Notes: generated by a model not told the origin, from the sequence alone. Shown: positions 47,932 to 56,415, counted from the stretch's first letter. The stretch is DNA of 64,000 nucleotides from SAR92 clade bacterium H455 (GCA_024802545.1 CP103416.1:2790001-2854000), one strand, 5' to 3'. Program-made: numbers and translations.

Positions 47932-50900
47932 TGGCATCTGACGAACTCGACAAGGTAGAACTCCCTGCACTGGAACAACTCCAGTCTTTGGGGTGGTCAT
48001 ATGTTGAGGGTGCAAAACTATCTCCTGATGAATCCAATGAACGTAGTTCCTTGAAGGATGTGGTTCTTGAGAAACGACTGACTGACAGTCTTAAACGTAT
48101 CAATCCTTGGATTAACGATGAGAACCTTCGCAAGGTTGTTCGTGAATTAACCAAGACTCTTTATCCAAACCTCGTTGAAGCAAACCAAGCGATATGGACT
48201 CAAATCAATCAGTGCATCTCTGTGATGCAGGACTTGGGTAAAGGGAACAGAGGTCAGACTGTTCATATCATTGATTTTGAGCATCCTGAGAACAACGAGT
48301 TCCTTTGCACCAATCAGTTCAAAGTGTCAGGGGTCAATCAGAACATCATTCCCGACATTCTGTGTTTCGTGAATGGACTTCCTCTAGCAGTTATTGAATG
48401 CAAATCTCCTTACATCACTAACCCTATGGAAGCAGGGATTGACCAACTTCTTCGTTATGCAAACCGAAGAACACCTGAAAACGATGAAGGTGCAGAGAAA
48501 CTCTTCCACTACAATTCGATGATGGTCTCTACCCACAGAGACAAGGCAAGAGTCGGCACGATTACCTCTCGCATGGAACATTACCTTGAGTGGAAAGACC
48601 CTTATCCGCTGACCGTTGAACAAGTGGGTGCAGGTGAGGCATCTCAGGATGTGTTGTTGGCAGGTTTGTTCTCCAAGACTAATTTCCTCGATGTCCTGCA
48701 GAACTTCACTGTGTTTGAACCTGTAGATGGTCGCATTATTAAGAAGATACCAAGATATCAGCAGTTCCGTGCAGTGCATAAGACTATTGAGCGACTCAAA
48801 GAGGGTCAAACACCCAAAGATAAGTCAGGTGTTATTTGGCATACCCAAGGGTCAGGTAAGTCCCTTACGATGGTATTCCTGACTATCAAGATGCGTAGAG
48901 ACCCTGAACTCCGAGACTACAAACTAGTCTTCTTAACCGATAGAACACAACTGGACTCTCAGTTAACCAGTACCTTTAGTAAGGCACAGGGTGAGACGGT
49001 TCATCATGCAGATTCTGTTAAATCCTTGAAGGAATTACTGTCCTCTGATGCATCTGACATCATTACAGCAATGGTGCAGAAGTTTCAGGAGAGTGCGGAT
49101 GAGTTTGAGTTCCCAGTTCTCAATGAGTCCGAGAAGATTATCGTTCTTGCAGATGAAGCACACCGAACTCAATACGGTGCGTTAGGTGCGGCAATCAATA
49201 CAGCATTACCCAATGCACCTAGAATTGCCTTTACAGGTACGCCACTGATTAAGAGTCAGAAGACCACAAGCACCTTCGGGTCATATATTGACACCTATAC
49301 CATTGAGGAAGCAGTTAAGGATGGTGCAACGGTTCAAATCCTCTACGAAGGTCGAGAGGCAATGCTTCGTGTCACGGGTGATTCTTTAGATAACCTATTT
49401 GATGAATACTTTGCTGATTATAGTGATGACGAGAAAGCGGCAATCAAGAAGAAGTATGCTGTTAACAGAGCAGTCCTTGAGGCACCCCAACGGATACGCA
49501 GAGTGTCGATGGATATCCTCAAGCACTACCGAGAGCATATCCAACCCAATGGTTTCAAAGCGATGATTGTTACATCATCTCGTAATGCGGCAGTCCTTTA
49601 TAAAGAAGCATTAGATAAGTTAGAAGCACCTCAGTCAGCAGTAATTATCTCGGGTGACCACAATGATGAGAAACGCTTCTGGGATTATACTGACGGTTCT
49701 AAGCAAAAGAAGCAGATAGAAGACTTTAAGAAACCTCTAGGTACTGGAGATGGTCAGTCAGACCTGTCCATTCTCATTGTTAAGGATATGCTGTTAACTG
49801 GTTTTGATGCTCCTATTGCACAGGTGATGTATCTAGATAGAAAACTCACTGACCATACCCTTCTTCAGGCAATTGCGAGAGTAAACCGAACCAATAAGAA
49901 TAAGTTTCGTGGTTATATTGTCGATTACTTTGGATTGTCTGATTACCTCACAGAAGCACTAGAGATGTTCTCCAATGAGGATGTCGCGGGAGCATTGGTT
50001 GACCTGAAAGATGAGATACCTGCACTAAAAAATGCTCACACTAGAGTGCTAGGTCACTTTAATGGTCTGGACTTAGATGACCTTGATGCCTGTATTCTTG
50101 CCTTAGAAGATGAAGTTAAACGACAGTCATTCCAAACTGACTTCCAAATCTTTGCTAAGCAAATGGACATCATTCTTCCAGACCCTTCGGCAACTCCTTT
50201 CATCAGAGACCTTAGACGATTAGGTAAGATTTCAATAGGTGCAAGAAACCTTTACCGTGATGAACAACTGGATATTGCAGGTGCAGGAGAAAAGGTTCGA
50301 GAACTCATTGAAGAACACGTCTACTCAACAGGTATTGACCCTAAGATACCGCCAGTTGACCTGCTTGCAGGAAACTATGAAGAGGTTCTAAACCAACACA
50401 AGTCGCCTCGTGCTAAGGCGTCTGAGATTGAGAATGCTATTAAGCATCACATCAAAATCAACATAGAAGATGACCCTGAGTACTATAAGAACTTGTCCAA
50501 ACGACTCGAAGATATTATCCGTAAGTATGGAAACAAGTGGACAGAATTGGTTCAGATGTTACTTAATTTCCGAGATAACATCGAGACTGACCACCAACAA
50601 CAAGCAGTTGATTTGGGTCTCTCACCGACTGAACTTGCCTTTTACAATATCTTTGTATCGGAACTTGGTGGCAAAGATGCTTTGGGTGGTAGTACAGAAT
50701 CACAGGTCAAAGAAGTGGTGCAATCCTTGGTGCAAATGTTAGACGAAGCAACCCAGATTGTTGGTTTCTTCAGTAAGTGGGATGAGAAGAAAAGAGTCAA
50801 ACGAGACATCAAGCGGAAGGTCATCGAAAACTTTGATGAATCGTTAGTGGCGCCCATAACCGAGCGGTTCATGGATTTAGCAGAAACGAAGTTCAAGTAA
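47931..50900 (+). CDS. hsdR: Type I restriction endonuclease subunit HsdR
   Basis: The 989-residue motor nuclease has an N-terminal PD-(D/E)XK site (IPDILCFVNGLPLAVIECKS, Glu156/Lys158), the helicase P-loop WHTQGSGKSLTMVFL near residue 307, motif II LADEAHRTQYG, motif III AFTGTPL and motif VI QAIARVNRTNK. It is full length and apparently intact. It translocates and cuts unmodified DNA together with HsdM and HsdS. The stop is shared by one base with the YgjP-like gene. Confidence 0.95.
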   Translation: MASDELDKVELPALEQLQSLGWSYVEGAKLSPDESNERSSLKDVVLEKRLTDSLKRINPWINDENLRKVVRELTKTLYPNLVEANQAIWTQINQCISVMQDLGKGNRGQTVHIIDFEHPENNEFLCTNQFKVSGVNQNIIPDILCFVNGLPLAVIECKSPYITNPMEAGIDQLLRYANRRTPENDEGAEKLFHYNSMMVSTHRDKARVGTITSRMEHYLEWKDPYPLTVEQVGAGEASQDVLLAGLFSKTNFLDVLQNFTVFEPVDGRIIKKIPRYQQFRAVHKTIERLKEGQTPKDKSGVIWHTQGSGKSLTMVFLTIKMRRDPELRDYKLVFLTDRTQLDSQLTSTFSKAQGETVHHADSVKSLKELLSSDASDIITAMVQKFQESADEFEFPVLNESEKIIVLADEAHRTQYGALGAAINTALPNAPRIAFTGTPLIKSQKTTSTFGSYIDTYTIEEAVKDGATVQILYEGREAMLRVTGDSLDNLFDEYFADYSDDEKAAIKKKYAVNRAVLEAPQRIRRVSMDILKHYREHIQPNGFKAMIVTSSRNAAVLYKEALDKLEAPQSAVIISGDHNDEKRFWDYTDGSKQKKQIEDFKKPLGTGDGQSDLSILIVKDMLLTGFDAPIAQVMYLDRKLTDHTLLQAIARVNRTNKNKFRGYIVDYFGLSDYLTEALEMFSNEDVAGALVDLKDEIPALKNAHTRVLGHFNGLDLDDLDACILALEDEVKRQSFQTDFQIFAKQMDIILPDPSATPFIRDLRRLGKISIGARNLYRDEQLDIAGAGEKVRELIEEHVYSTGIDPKIPPVDLLAGNYEEVLNQHKSPRAKASEIENAIKHHIKINIEDDPEYYKNLSKRLEDIIRKYGNKWTELVQMLLNFRDNIETDHQQQAVDLGLSPTELAFYNIFVSELGGKDALGGSTESQVKEVVQSLVQMLDEATQIVGFFSKWDEKKRVKRDIKRKVIENFDESLVAPITERFMDLAETKFK

Positions 50901-51592
50901 TGGATGGGTTCCCCTTCCAAGTTGAGGTGGTGAGAACAGACCGCAAAAGGTCAGCATCTATTCGTCTGCTAGGTGACCTAGTTAAGGTCAGTGTTCCTAT
51001 GACACTATCTGACAGTCGTATTCGAGACCTTGTTACCAAACGCACCCCTTGGATTAAGAACAAACTTCGGGAGCAGTCTGACAGACCAACTGTTCCTCCA
51101 AGGGAATACGTCAGCGGTGAGACTGTTACCTATCTGGGTAAGAACTACAGGTTAAAGGTTCTGGTAGGCGACCAACCCTCAATAAAGTTAAGGCGAGGTT
51201 ATGTCGAAGCGACAGTGACTAAGACGGAAATAGACCCAAAAAATACTATCCGTTCTTTACTGGAACGTTGGTATAGGTCTCATGCAGAGAAGCGCTTAGA
51301 GGAGAAGACAGTGCGTCTGGCGAGTGTTATAGGGGTCAATCCTGCCTCTGTCACCGTTAAGAATTACAAGTCTCGATGGGGGTCTTGTTCTACGAAAGGC
51401 GACATCTCATACAACTGGAGAATCATACTTGCCCCGCATAGCATAGTTGATTATGTGGTTGTCCATGAACTGTGCCATATGTTGGAACATAATCATTCGA
51501 GTAAATACTGGAAGCACGTTGAGCGTCATGTGCCTAACTGGCGTGAGTGTAGAGAGTGGTTAAAGCACAACGAGTTGGCGAAGGATTTATAA
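50900..51592 (+). CDS. YgjP-like zinc metallopeptidase domain protein
   Basis: The 230 residues carry the zinc motif VHELCHMLEHNHS (HELCH at about residues 189-193) after KSRWGSCSTKGDISYNWRII, the DUF45/YgjP signature. It shares its first base with the end of hsdR. The family is frequently found beside type I restriction genes, but its role there is not established. A regulator or quality-control protease of the complex is speculation. Confidence 0.9.
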   Translation: MDGFPFQVEVVRTDRKRSASIRLLGDLVKVSVPMTLSDSRIRDLVTKRTPWIKNKLREQSDRPTVPPREYVSGETVTYLGKNYRLKVLVGDQPSIKLRRGYVEATVTKTEIDPKNTIRSLLERWYRSHAEKRLEEKTVRLASVIGVNPASVTVKNYKSRWGSCSTKGDISYNWRIILAPHSIVDYVVVHELCHMLEHNHSSKYWKHVERHVPNWRECREWLKHNELAKDL

Positions 51593-51597
51593 AGAAT

Positions 51598-51828
51598 ATG
51601 ACCTCATATGCAAATGAAGAAGACTTCTTAAAAGACCAGATACGAAGCAATAACCTTGCTATTAACTTCATCAAAGGGAAGTTAGGTGATCTTAACTCTG
51701 ATTTTCAGGAAGACCATATAAACACGAAAGATAAAATTATAAATGTTTACCTTCAAGGAATTGACACATTAAAGGAAGACAACGAATTGACGAGGGAAAG
51801 AATAAAATCGCTAGGTCATCATGAGTAA
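51598..51828 (+). CDS. Small unrecognised coiled-coil-like protein
   Basis: The 76 residues start at ATG 51598, 6 bases after the YgjP-like stop. They are strongly charged and helical (for example DKIINVYLQGIDTLKEDNEL), with alternating acidic and basic residues and no cysteine or membrane segment. It closes the restriction operon by position. I do not recognise the family. Confidence 0.6.
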   Translation: MTSYANEEDFLKDQIRSNNLAINFIKGKLGDLNSDFQEDHINTKDKIINVYLQGIDTLKEDNELTRERIKSLGHHE

Positions 51829-51853
51829 AGCGAACAAATCTAATCATTAAAAG

Positions 51854-52027
51854 TTATCGCCCGAAATGTATCTGATCAGAAACACCATCCATCTCTCTTA
51901 GGGTCGCCTGATTTATCCTGAACGTTCGTTTGACTAACTTATCCAGTTCATCATCCGTCAGGTTGGGATGCTCCAATCGAAACTCCGCAACCATTCTTAT
52001 GAGTTCGTCATAGGTTTCGTATTTCAT
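51854..52027 (-). CDS. 57-residue unrecognised protein, coupled to the serine recombinase
   Basis: The frame starts at ATG 52027, one base after the recombinase stop (TAG-T-ATG), and ends at TAA 51854. The 57 residues begin MKYETYDELIRMVAEFRLEH and continue with a helical, charged stretch (LTDDELDKLVKRTFRINQ). The tight spacing suggests translational coupling with the recombinase. It could be an accessory or directionality factor, or simply a small partner. No family is recognised. Confidence 0.55.
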   Translation of the reverse strand: MKYETYDELIRMVAEFRLEHPNLTDDELDKLVKRTFRINQATLREMDGVSDQIHFGR

Positions 52028-52028
52028 A

Positions 52029-52583
52029 CTAACTTGTCATCAGTCTATAAACAGATGCTTTAGACAATCCATATTCCCTCATCAAATCCTTGATAAGAAC
52101 TCCTGCCTTTCGTTTGTCACGCATCTCTTCTATTTGATTGGTCTCCAACTTCTTGGGTGCCCCAAACTTTACTCCACGAGAGAGTGCTGATCTGCGTCCT
52201 TCCTCACACCGTTCCTTGCGTAACTCATTCTCAAACTGTGCCAACGAACCAAGGATGCTAAACATCAACCGACCTTCCTTGGTGGTGGTGTCTATATTCT
52301 GCTGAATGACCACAAACCCCACACCACGACTCTCAAGGTCATCATAGATGGTGTGAAGGTGACTCACAGACCTCGCCAGGCGGTCTAGTTTGGTCACTAC
52401 AAGGACATCACCCTCACGGACATATGCAAGGCACTCTTTTAGTTTGGGTCTGTCTTGTGTCGTTCCTGATACCTTCTCTGCGAATACTCTGTCTGCCCCG
52501 TATTTGCTGACTATTTGCTCTTGGACTTCTAGTGATTGTTCCCCAGTGGAAACACGACAATATGCTACAACCGCCATTCTCAT
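52029..52583 (-). CDS. Serine recombinase / resolvase (Tn3-Pin type)
   Basis: The 184 residues have the catalytic Ser12 in YCRVSTGEQS, the conserved VTKLDRLARSVSHL and the long E-helix LFSILGSLAQFENELRKERC-type region. The C-terminal helix-turn-helix is DLMREYGLSKASVYRLM. It has resolvase/invertase size with an apparently complete catalytic domain. No obvious res or inversion sites flank it. It may resolve multimers or control element genes. Its strand is opposite to the restriction operon. Confidence 0.92.
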   Translation of the reverse strand: MRMAVVAYCRVSTGEQSLEVQEQIVSKYGADRVFAEKVSGTTQDRPKLKECLAYVREGDVLVVTKLDRLARSVSHLHTIYDDLESRGVGFVVIQQNIDTTTKEGRLMFSILGSLAQFENELRKERCEEGRRSALSRGVKFGAPKKLETNQIEEMRDKRKAGVLIKDLMREYGLSKASVYRLMTS

Positions 52584-52674
52584 AACTCCTTAGATGTTCT
52601 AATAGGAAGATTATAAGACATATTATAAGACATGGCAAAGCGCAGTCTTAGAACCTATAAGATTTGAGACGTCA

Positions 52675-52781
52675 AACTCCATCACATTGTGACCAGTGCA
52701 ATTCATCCAAAAGGTTCTAATAGAAATGTGGGGAGAGGAAATAGTTCTTCTCCCAAACATTGAAACTGATAGGAGTATGAA
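52675..52781 (+). promoter_or_regulatory. Leader module copy A (before the 244-residue gene)
   Basis: The module begins AACTCCATCACATTGTGACC and ends in the ribosome site AGGAG. It holds the shared box CACATTGTGACCAG, a TTCTAATAGAAA box, and a hairpin GGGAGAGGAA-ATAG-TTCTTCTCCC with a 10-bp stem (one G-U pair). This is the most divergent of seven copies in sequence but it keeps the architecture. Confidence 0.75.
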
Positions 52782-53516
52782 ATGAAAAATTCGATTGCAC
52801 AGAATTTAGGACATAGGTCATTTATAAATGGTCTTGTTCAAACTATACAAAGTGAACTGAACGCTCCAAAAGAGGTTATCTGGTCAAGAATGGGTGTCTT
52901 TGAACCTGTTGAGAAAAGTCTATTCCATCTCTCACAGATGGTGAATGGTCAAATTGCTTGCAATAAGAAGGACACCATATATCTATTTGAAGAAAATATT
53001 ACTCAAAAGGGTGTTCGTCTTAGTCCAAATAAATTGCAAACTGGGATTGCATACAAGACCTCTAAATTTGGAAAGACAAAAAATAACGGTGTAATATGTT
53101 CCATATCACACTTGCAAATATCTCCTCACGCATTACAACGCATCCACGAACGCTCTGGTTACAGAAAAATCACATCGCAAGATATGTGGGAGAGAACTGA
53201 TTTTGAATGGACAAAAGAACTATCTCGTTTTAGTAGACGATATAAGAAGGGACAGAATGTTGCGAACCTATGGTTAGTTCCCTACGGACGAGGTGCATTC
53301 ATAGTGACCCCTTATGAAAGTGCCGATTTAGGTTTATCCATGATACATAAACCTCAATGTAAAAAAGACCCAATAGAAATGGTTGAAAACGATGGGTATG
53401 GACTAAGTGCCAGCACCTACATAGACAAGGACAATATGTTCAAAAAACAAAGAGAGGTTGTAAAGTGCATTATGGACAAACAATATAAGGATGCTCGGGA
53501 TATTATCTTTGCCTAA
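52782..53516 (+). CDS. Unrecognised element gene (244 residues)
   Basis: The ATG at 52782 has AGGAG 6 bases upstream, at the end of leader module A. The protein has GVICSISHLQISPHALQRIH near residue 105 and a Lys/Arg-rich RFSRRYKKGQNVANLWLVPY. It has no signal peptide, membrane span or metal motif that I recognise. It converges with the next gene, overlapping by 4 bases. The clean ribosome site and complete frame support it as a real gene. Confidence 0.75.
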   Translation: MKNSIAQNLGHRSFINGLVQTIQSELNAPKEVIWSRMGVFEPVEKSLFHLSQMVNGQIACNKKDTIYLFEENITQKGVRLSPNKLQTGIAYKTSKFGKTKNNGVICSISHLQISPHALQRIHERSGYRKITSQDMWERTDFEWTKELSRFSRRYKKGQNVANLWLVPYGRGAFIVTPYESADLGLSMIHKPQCKKDPIEMVENDGYGLSASTYIDKDNMFKKQREVVKCIMDKQYKDARDIIFA

Positions 53517-54238
53517 TCTGGTGCGTCCAAACTACCTTTTGAGATATTGAACATTAGTTCATCTGCTTGTTTGAAGTATCTAGAGATATATCCCTGAACT
53601 CGTCTTTTTAGGAGACGATTTAGATAAAGTTCATCACTTAGTTGTTCTACGTCATCACTTTTTAATTGTTTGAAGTTTGGTGTGTTATATACATCATCGG
53701 GGTTTTCAATCCAATTTGCGTCTCTGATTAGTTTCTTTCCTTCGAACTTCAGTTGCCAAATATTCACAGGATAATCTTTCTCTCCCTGCAGGGAACTCGC
53801 CAGAGGACGACCTTTGTTATGTTCGTTCCTTGCGACCGCACATCCAACGTCCCATTTATCCCCTATGTCTCTCATTCCGTAAACAAGAAGTGTGGTTCTC
53901 ATTGCGATGACTTCTGGTTTCTTCTTTGTGTAGAAAGGTGCGTTGGTTGGTTGTCCTTCTGCAAAGGCAAATAAGTCTTTCCAGTAGTCTTTCCACCAAT
54001 CATCAAACTTGGTCTCCATTACGACCTCACAACCACCCCAAGACTGATATTTCGTCCAATCAACGGTATATCGGTCACCTCTCTCTGCGTGTTGGAGAAA
54101 CTTGAACCAATAGAGATAGACCACCTTGCGATGCTGTATCCAAAGTTTGTTTGGTTTGTCGTATTTGATGTATTGGGACTTTGACATCATACGTCTCTCG
54201 TATGCGGTCATTCGTCTTTTTGGTCTGTGTTGGAACAC
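53513..54238 (-). CDS. Unrecognised element gene (241 residues)
   Basis: This minus-strand ORF converges with the 244-residue gene (4-base overlap). It is rich in Trp, Tyr and Lys (YTVDWTKYQSWGGCEVVMET, then KFDDWWKDYWKDLFAF), with an aromatic centre typical of small phage or island proteins. The C-terminal part has RLLKRRVQGYISRYFKQADE. Upstream GGGGAGGTGACC-type sequence offers a plausible ribosome site. No family, signal or catalytic motif is evident. Confidence 0.7.
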   Translation of the reverse strand: MFQHRPKRRMTAYERRMMSKSQYIKYDKPNKLWIQHRKVVYLYWFKFLQHAERGDRYTVDWTKYQSWGGCEVVMETKFDDWWKDYWKDLFAFAEGQPTNAPFYTKKKPEVIAMRTTLLVYGMRDIGDKWDVGCAVARNEHNKGRPLASSLQGEKDYPVNIWQLKFEGKKLIRDANWIENPDDVYNTPNFKQLKSDDVEQLSDELYLNRLLKRRVQGYISRYFKQADELMFNISKGSLDAPD

Positions 54239-54293
54239 GAGGTCACCTCCCCTTTAACCGCCATAATAATAGCGAAAATATCCCAACGCAAAC

Positions 54294-54566
54294 TCCACCA
54301 CATTGTGACCAGTTAGATTGACCGTGTGGGTTCTAATAGAAAGGTAGGGAGAGGGAGTTACCCCAATCCATAAGGAGTGAAAAGTCCACCACATTGTGAC
54401 CAGTTAGATTGACCGTGTGGGTTCTAATAGAAAGGTAGGGAGAGGGAGTTACCCCAATCCATAAGGAGTGAAAAGTCCACCACATTGTGACCAGTTAGAT
54501 TGACCGTGTGGGTTCTAATAGAAAGGTAGGGAGAGGGAATTACCCCAATCCATAAGGAGTGAAAAG
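54294..54566 (+). repeat. Three tandem 91-bp leader modules without ORFs (copies B, C, D)
   Basis: Exact 91-bp spacing separates the TCCACCACATTGTGACCAGT starts at 54294, 54385 and 54476; the next copy, E, starts at 54567. Each unit keeps the shared box, TTCTAATAG, a GGAGAGGG...CCCCAATCC hairpin and a final ATAAGGAGTG ribosome-like site, but no start codon or gene follows before the next unit. B and C are essentially identical; D has one change in the loop (AGTTA to AATTA). They look like stacked empty cassettes or duplicated operators. Confidence 0.88.
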
Positions 54567-54676
54567 TCCACCACATTGTGACCAGTTCAATCTGTGGTGG
54601 AGTTCATAATTACATAGTCGGGAGAGGAAATGGTTCCAATCCCAAAACCAAAACTTAGAAACTAAGGAGTTTCAAA
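54567..54676 (+). promoter_or_regulatory. Leader module copy E (before the 235-residue gene)
   Basis: TCCACCACA and TGTGGTGGA form perfect 9-bp arms around TTGTGACCAGTTCAATC. A TAATTA box follows, then the hairpin GGGA-GA-GGAA-ATGG-TTCC-AA-TCCC and an AAGGAG ribosome site 7-8 bases before ATG 54677. Copies F and G are nearly identical up to the hairpin. Confidence 0.8.
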
Positions 54677-55384
54677 ATGCAAGATATAAACGAAAAAAAC
54701 AATCTGGATTACATCACTGAAGTAAGTCCAGAGGAACTGAAAGGTCTGTTCTTTATGGATTATGGCGAGACGGAGCGTGTCCGCTGGGTGCGCAACCCTT
54801 GGATGGATGCTCGTGACCTTGGAATTAGTACTGCGACCATGGATTGGTCAAAAGTTAAAGAGTTCCGTGTTCAGTCTTATGAAGACTTAGTCCAACCGGT
54901 CAATGACCATGGTGTTACAAAATACCAATGTGAAAGTCGCAATATTGATTTCGTTCCTGTGTGCCAGAAAATTGAATATATTTTTGGCGCTAACTACCGA
55001 ATAGACCGTCAGAGGTTTAAAGATTTTAAAGATGATGGACTTTTAGGTCGAATGGAAAAAGGTCTCTATCTTGGACAGGAATCGGGACTCATTGTCACTG
55101 ATTTGGAGACAACAATAAGTTCTTTTGTAGGCAGTGAGGATGCGTTCAAAAATCCTGATAACTCATATGTTCTTTTAGATATGTCCTGTCAAAAAGACGC
55201 ACTTTCTGAGGCGAGAAACACTTTAGAGGACAACGGATTAGACCATAGTTGGGGTGGAGGACTTTTACAAAAACTCCTTGAAGATGCGTTGGTAGATTTG
55301 AGTTTTGACCCTGAACCAGAAAGTCACGATGCTATTCTCTACCTCAAAAAAGTAGATGGAGTCACGAACAGGACTGCTGCATAA
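54677..55384 (+). CDS. Unrecognised element gene (235 residues)
   Basis: The ORF starts with MQDINEKNNLDYITEVSPEE, follows leader E and has AAGGAG upstream. It is acidic overall with no signal or membrane span. Segments such as FFMDYGETERVRWVRNPWMD and GLDHSWGGGLLQKLLEDALV match nothing I know. It ends 11 bases before leader F, so gene and leader behave as one cassette. Confidence 0.75.
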   Translation: MQDINEKNNLDYITEVSPEELKGLFFMDYGETERVRWVRNPWMDARDLGISTATMDWSKVKEFRVQSYEDLVQPVNDHGVTKYQCESRNIDFVPVCQKIEYIFGANYRIDRQRFKDFKDDGLLGRMEKGLYLGQESGLIVTDLETTISSFVGSEDAFKNPDNSYVLLDMSCQKDALSEARNTLEDNGLDHSWGGGLLQKLLEDALVDLSFDPEPESHDAILYLKKVDGVTNRTAA

Positions 55385-55395
55385 ATCCTGAAAAG

Positions 55396-55500
55396 TCCAC
55401 CACATTGTGACCAGTTCAATCTGTGGTGGAGTTGATAATTACATAGTCGGGAGAGGAAATGGTTCCAATCCCAAAACCAAAAAACCAAAGGAAATTTATT
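55396..55500 (+). promoter_or_regulatory. Leader module copy F
   Basis: This is the same module as E (TCCACCACA...TGTGGTGGA arms, TAATTA, hairpin with the GGAAATGGTTCC core), differing from E by a single base before TAATTA (GTTGATAATT versus GTTCATAATT). It ends with AAAGGA 8 bases before the ATG of the 157-residue gene. Confidence 0.82.
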
Positions 55501-55974
55501 ATGAAAACTACAACTACTGTTGGACAAATCAAAACCCCTAAGACTGTTAACGAGTTCCGTCAAAACCTAAAGAGATACTTCTATGGTTGTGGAAAGAACG
55601 CACTCTATGTGAAACCAGAAAATGGTGTTGCTCGTGCAATCCCCATTGCTTCTATCAGTTCTCTTAACGATATCTATCGTCTAACTGGAAGTGGATTTGG
55701 TGGTGATGGTTCATCCCCCTGTATCATTCCGTTGATTAACTTTGATATGGACGAAGTCGCAGACTATATGGATGCAAATGAACTCTACTTTAATGCTTGG
55801 GGTTTCTTCGGGGACGAGTACAAAGTCTATAACAAAGAGAAATCTTCTAAGGTGCAACGCAAAGTGAAGAACCCTCAATGGTTCAGTTTAGACAACCAAA
55901 TCTTGCGTGAATTCTATGTGAAAGTTCTTGGTGAATTCGCAGGTTACAGTGTTTTGGAACAGGAAGTCGCCTAA
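55501..55974 (+). CDS. Unrecognised element gene (157 residues)
   Basis: I start at ATG 55501, where AAAGGA stands 8 bases upstream; the open frame extends upstream into the leader but has no support. The protein contains TPKTVNEFRQNLKRYFYGCG, then VARAIPIASISSLNDIYRLT and a C-terminal FYVKVLGEFAGYSVLEQE. It is soluble, with no motif I recognise. Its cassette arrangement is the same as its neighbours. Confidence 0.75.
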   Translation: MKTTTTVGQIKTPKTVNEFRQNLKRYFYGCGKNALYVKPENGVARAIPIASISSLNDIYRLTGSGFGGDGSSPCIIPLINFDMDEVADYMDANELYFNAWGFFGDEYKVYNKEKSSKVQRKVKNPQWFSLDNQILREFYVKVLGEFAGYSVLEQEVA

Positions 55975-55980
55975 CCAAAC

Positions 55981-56086
55981 TCCACCACATTGTGACCAGT
56001 TCAATCTGTGGTGGAGTTGATAATTACATAGTCGGGAGAGGAAATGGTTCCAATCCCATAAACCAAAACTGCAAAGGAAAGAACTT
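55981..56086 (+). promoter_or_regulatory. Leader module copy G
   Basis: It starts 6 bases after the stop of the 157-residue gene with TCCACCACATTGTGACCAGT. Like E and F it has 9-bp inverted arms, a TAATTA box and the GGGAGAGGAAATGG...TCCC hairpin. It ends in AAAGGAAAGAACTT before ATG 56087. The later genes at 56416 and 56625 lack a module of their own. Confidence 0.82.
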
Positions 56087-56407
56087 ATGACTAAACAAAT
56101 GAAAACTTTCAAAATGGATATGGGTGGTTTCACTCTTCCAACCCTAACTGGGTTTGTGAGTGCCGAAACCAAAGAAGACGCACTTCAACAATACATTGAC
56201 CACATTCTGAGTGGTGCGAACCCGATTGCAATCTACGAAGTGAATGAAGACAAGGTAATCACCTCAATCCACAAGTCACGCATTGGTTCTGGTGAATACG
56301 AACCTCTTCAAACCACTGGTTCGGGGATATTTGAGAGGAAGGTTGGTGACACCGCATATCTCTCGCAAAAGATAGAACCAAACAATCGTCATTCTTGGTC
56401 ACGGTAG
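56087..56407 (+). CDS. Unrecognised element gene (106 residues)
   Basis: The ORF follows leader G, with AAAGG 8-10 bases upstream. The sequence begins MTKQMKTFKMDMGGFTLPTL and has FVSAETKEDALQQYIDHILS, reminiscent of small phage proteins with a beta-alpha layout resembling DpnD/PcfM-type domains. That similarity is weak and I do not rely on it. It is followed after 8 bases by the next small gene. Confidence 0.7.
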   Translation: MTKQMKTFKMDMGGFTLPTLTGFVSAETKEDALQQYIDHILSGANPIAIYEVNEDKVITSIHKSRIGSGEYEPLQTTGSGIFERKVGDTAYLSQKIEPNNRHSWSR

Positions 56408-56415
56408 GTCTCGTA

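Noticed and set aside
54294-54676. CRISPR-like direct repeats
   Set aside because: The repeats are 91 bp, contiguous with no variable spacers, and related single copies precede genes. No cas genes are present.
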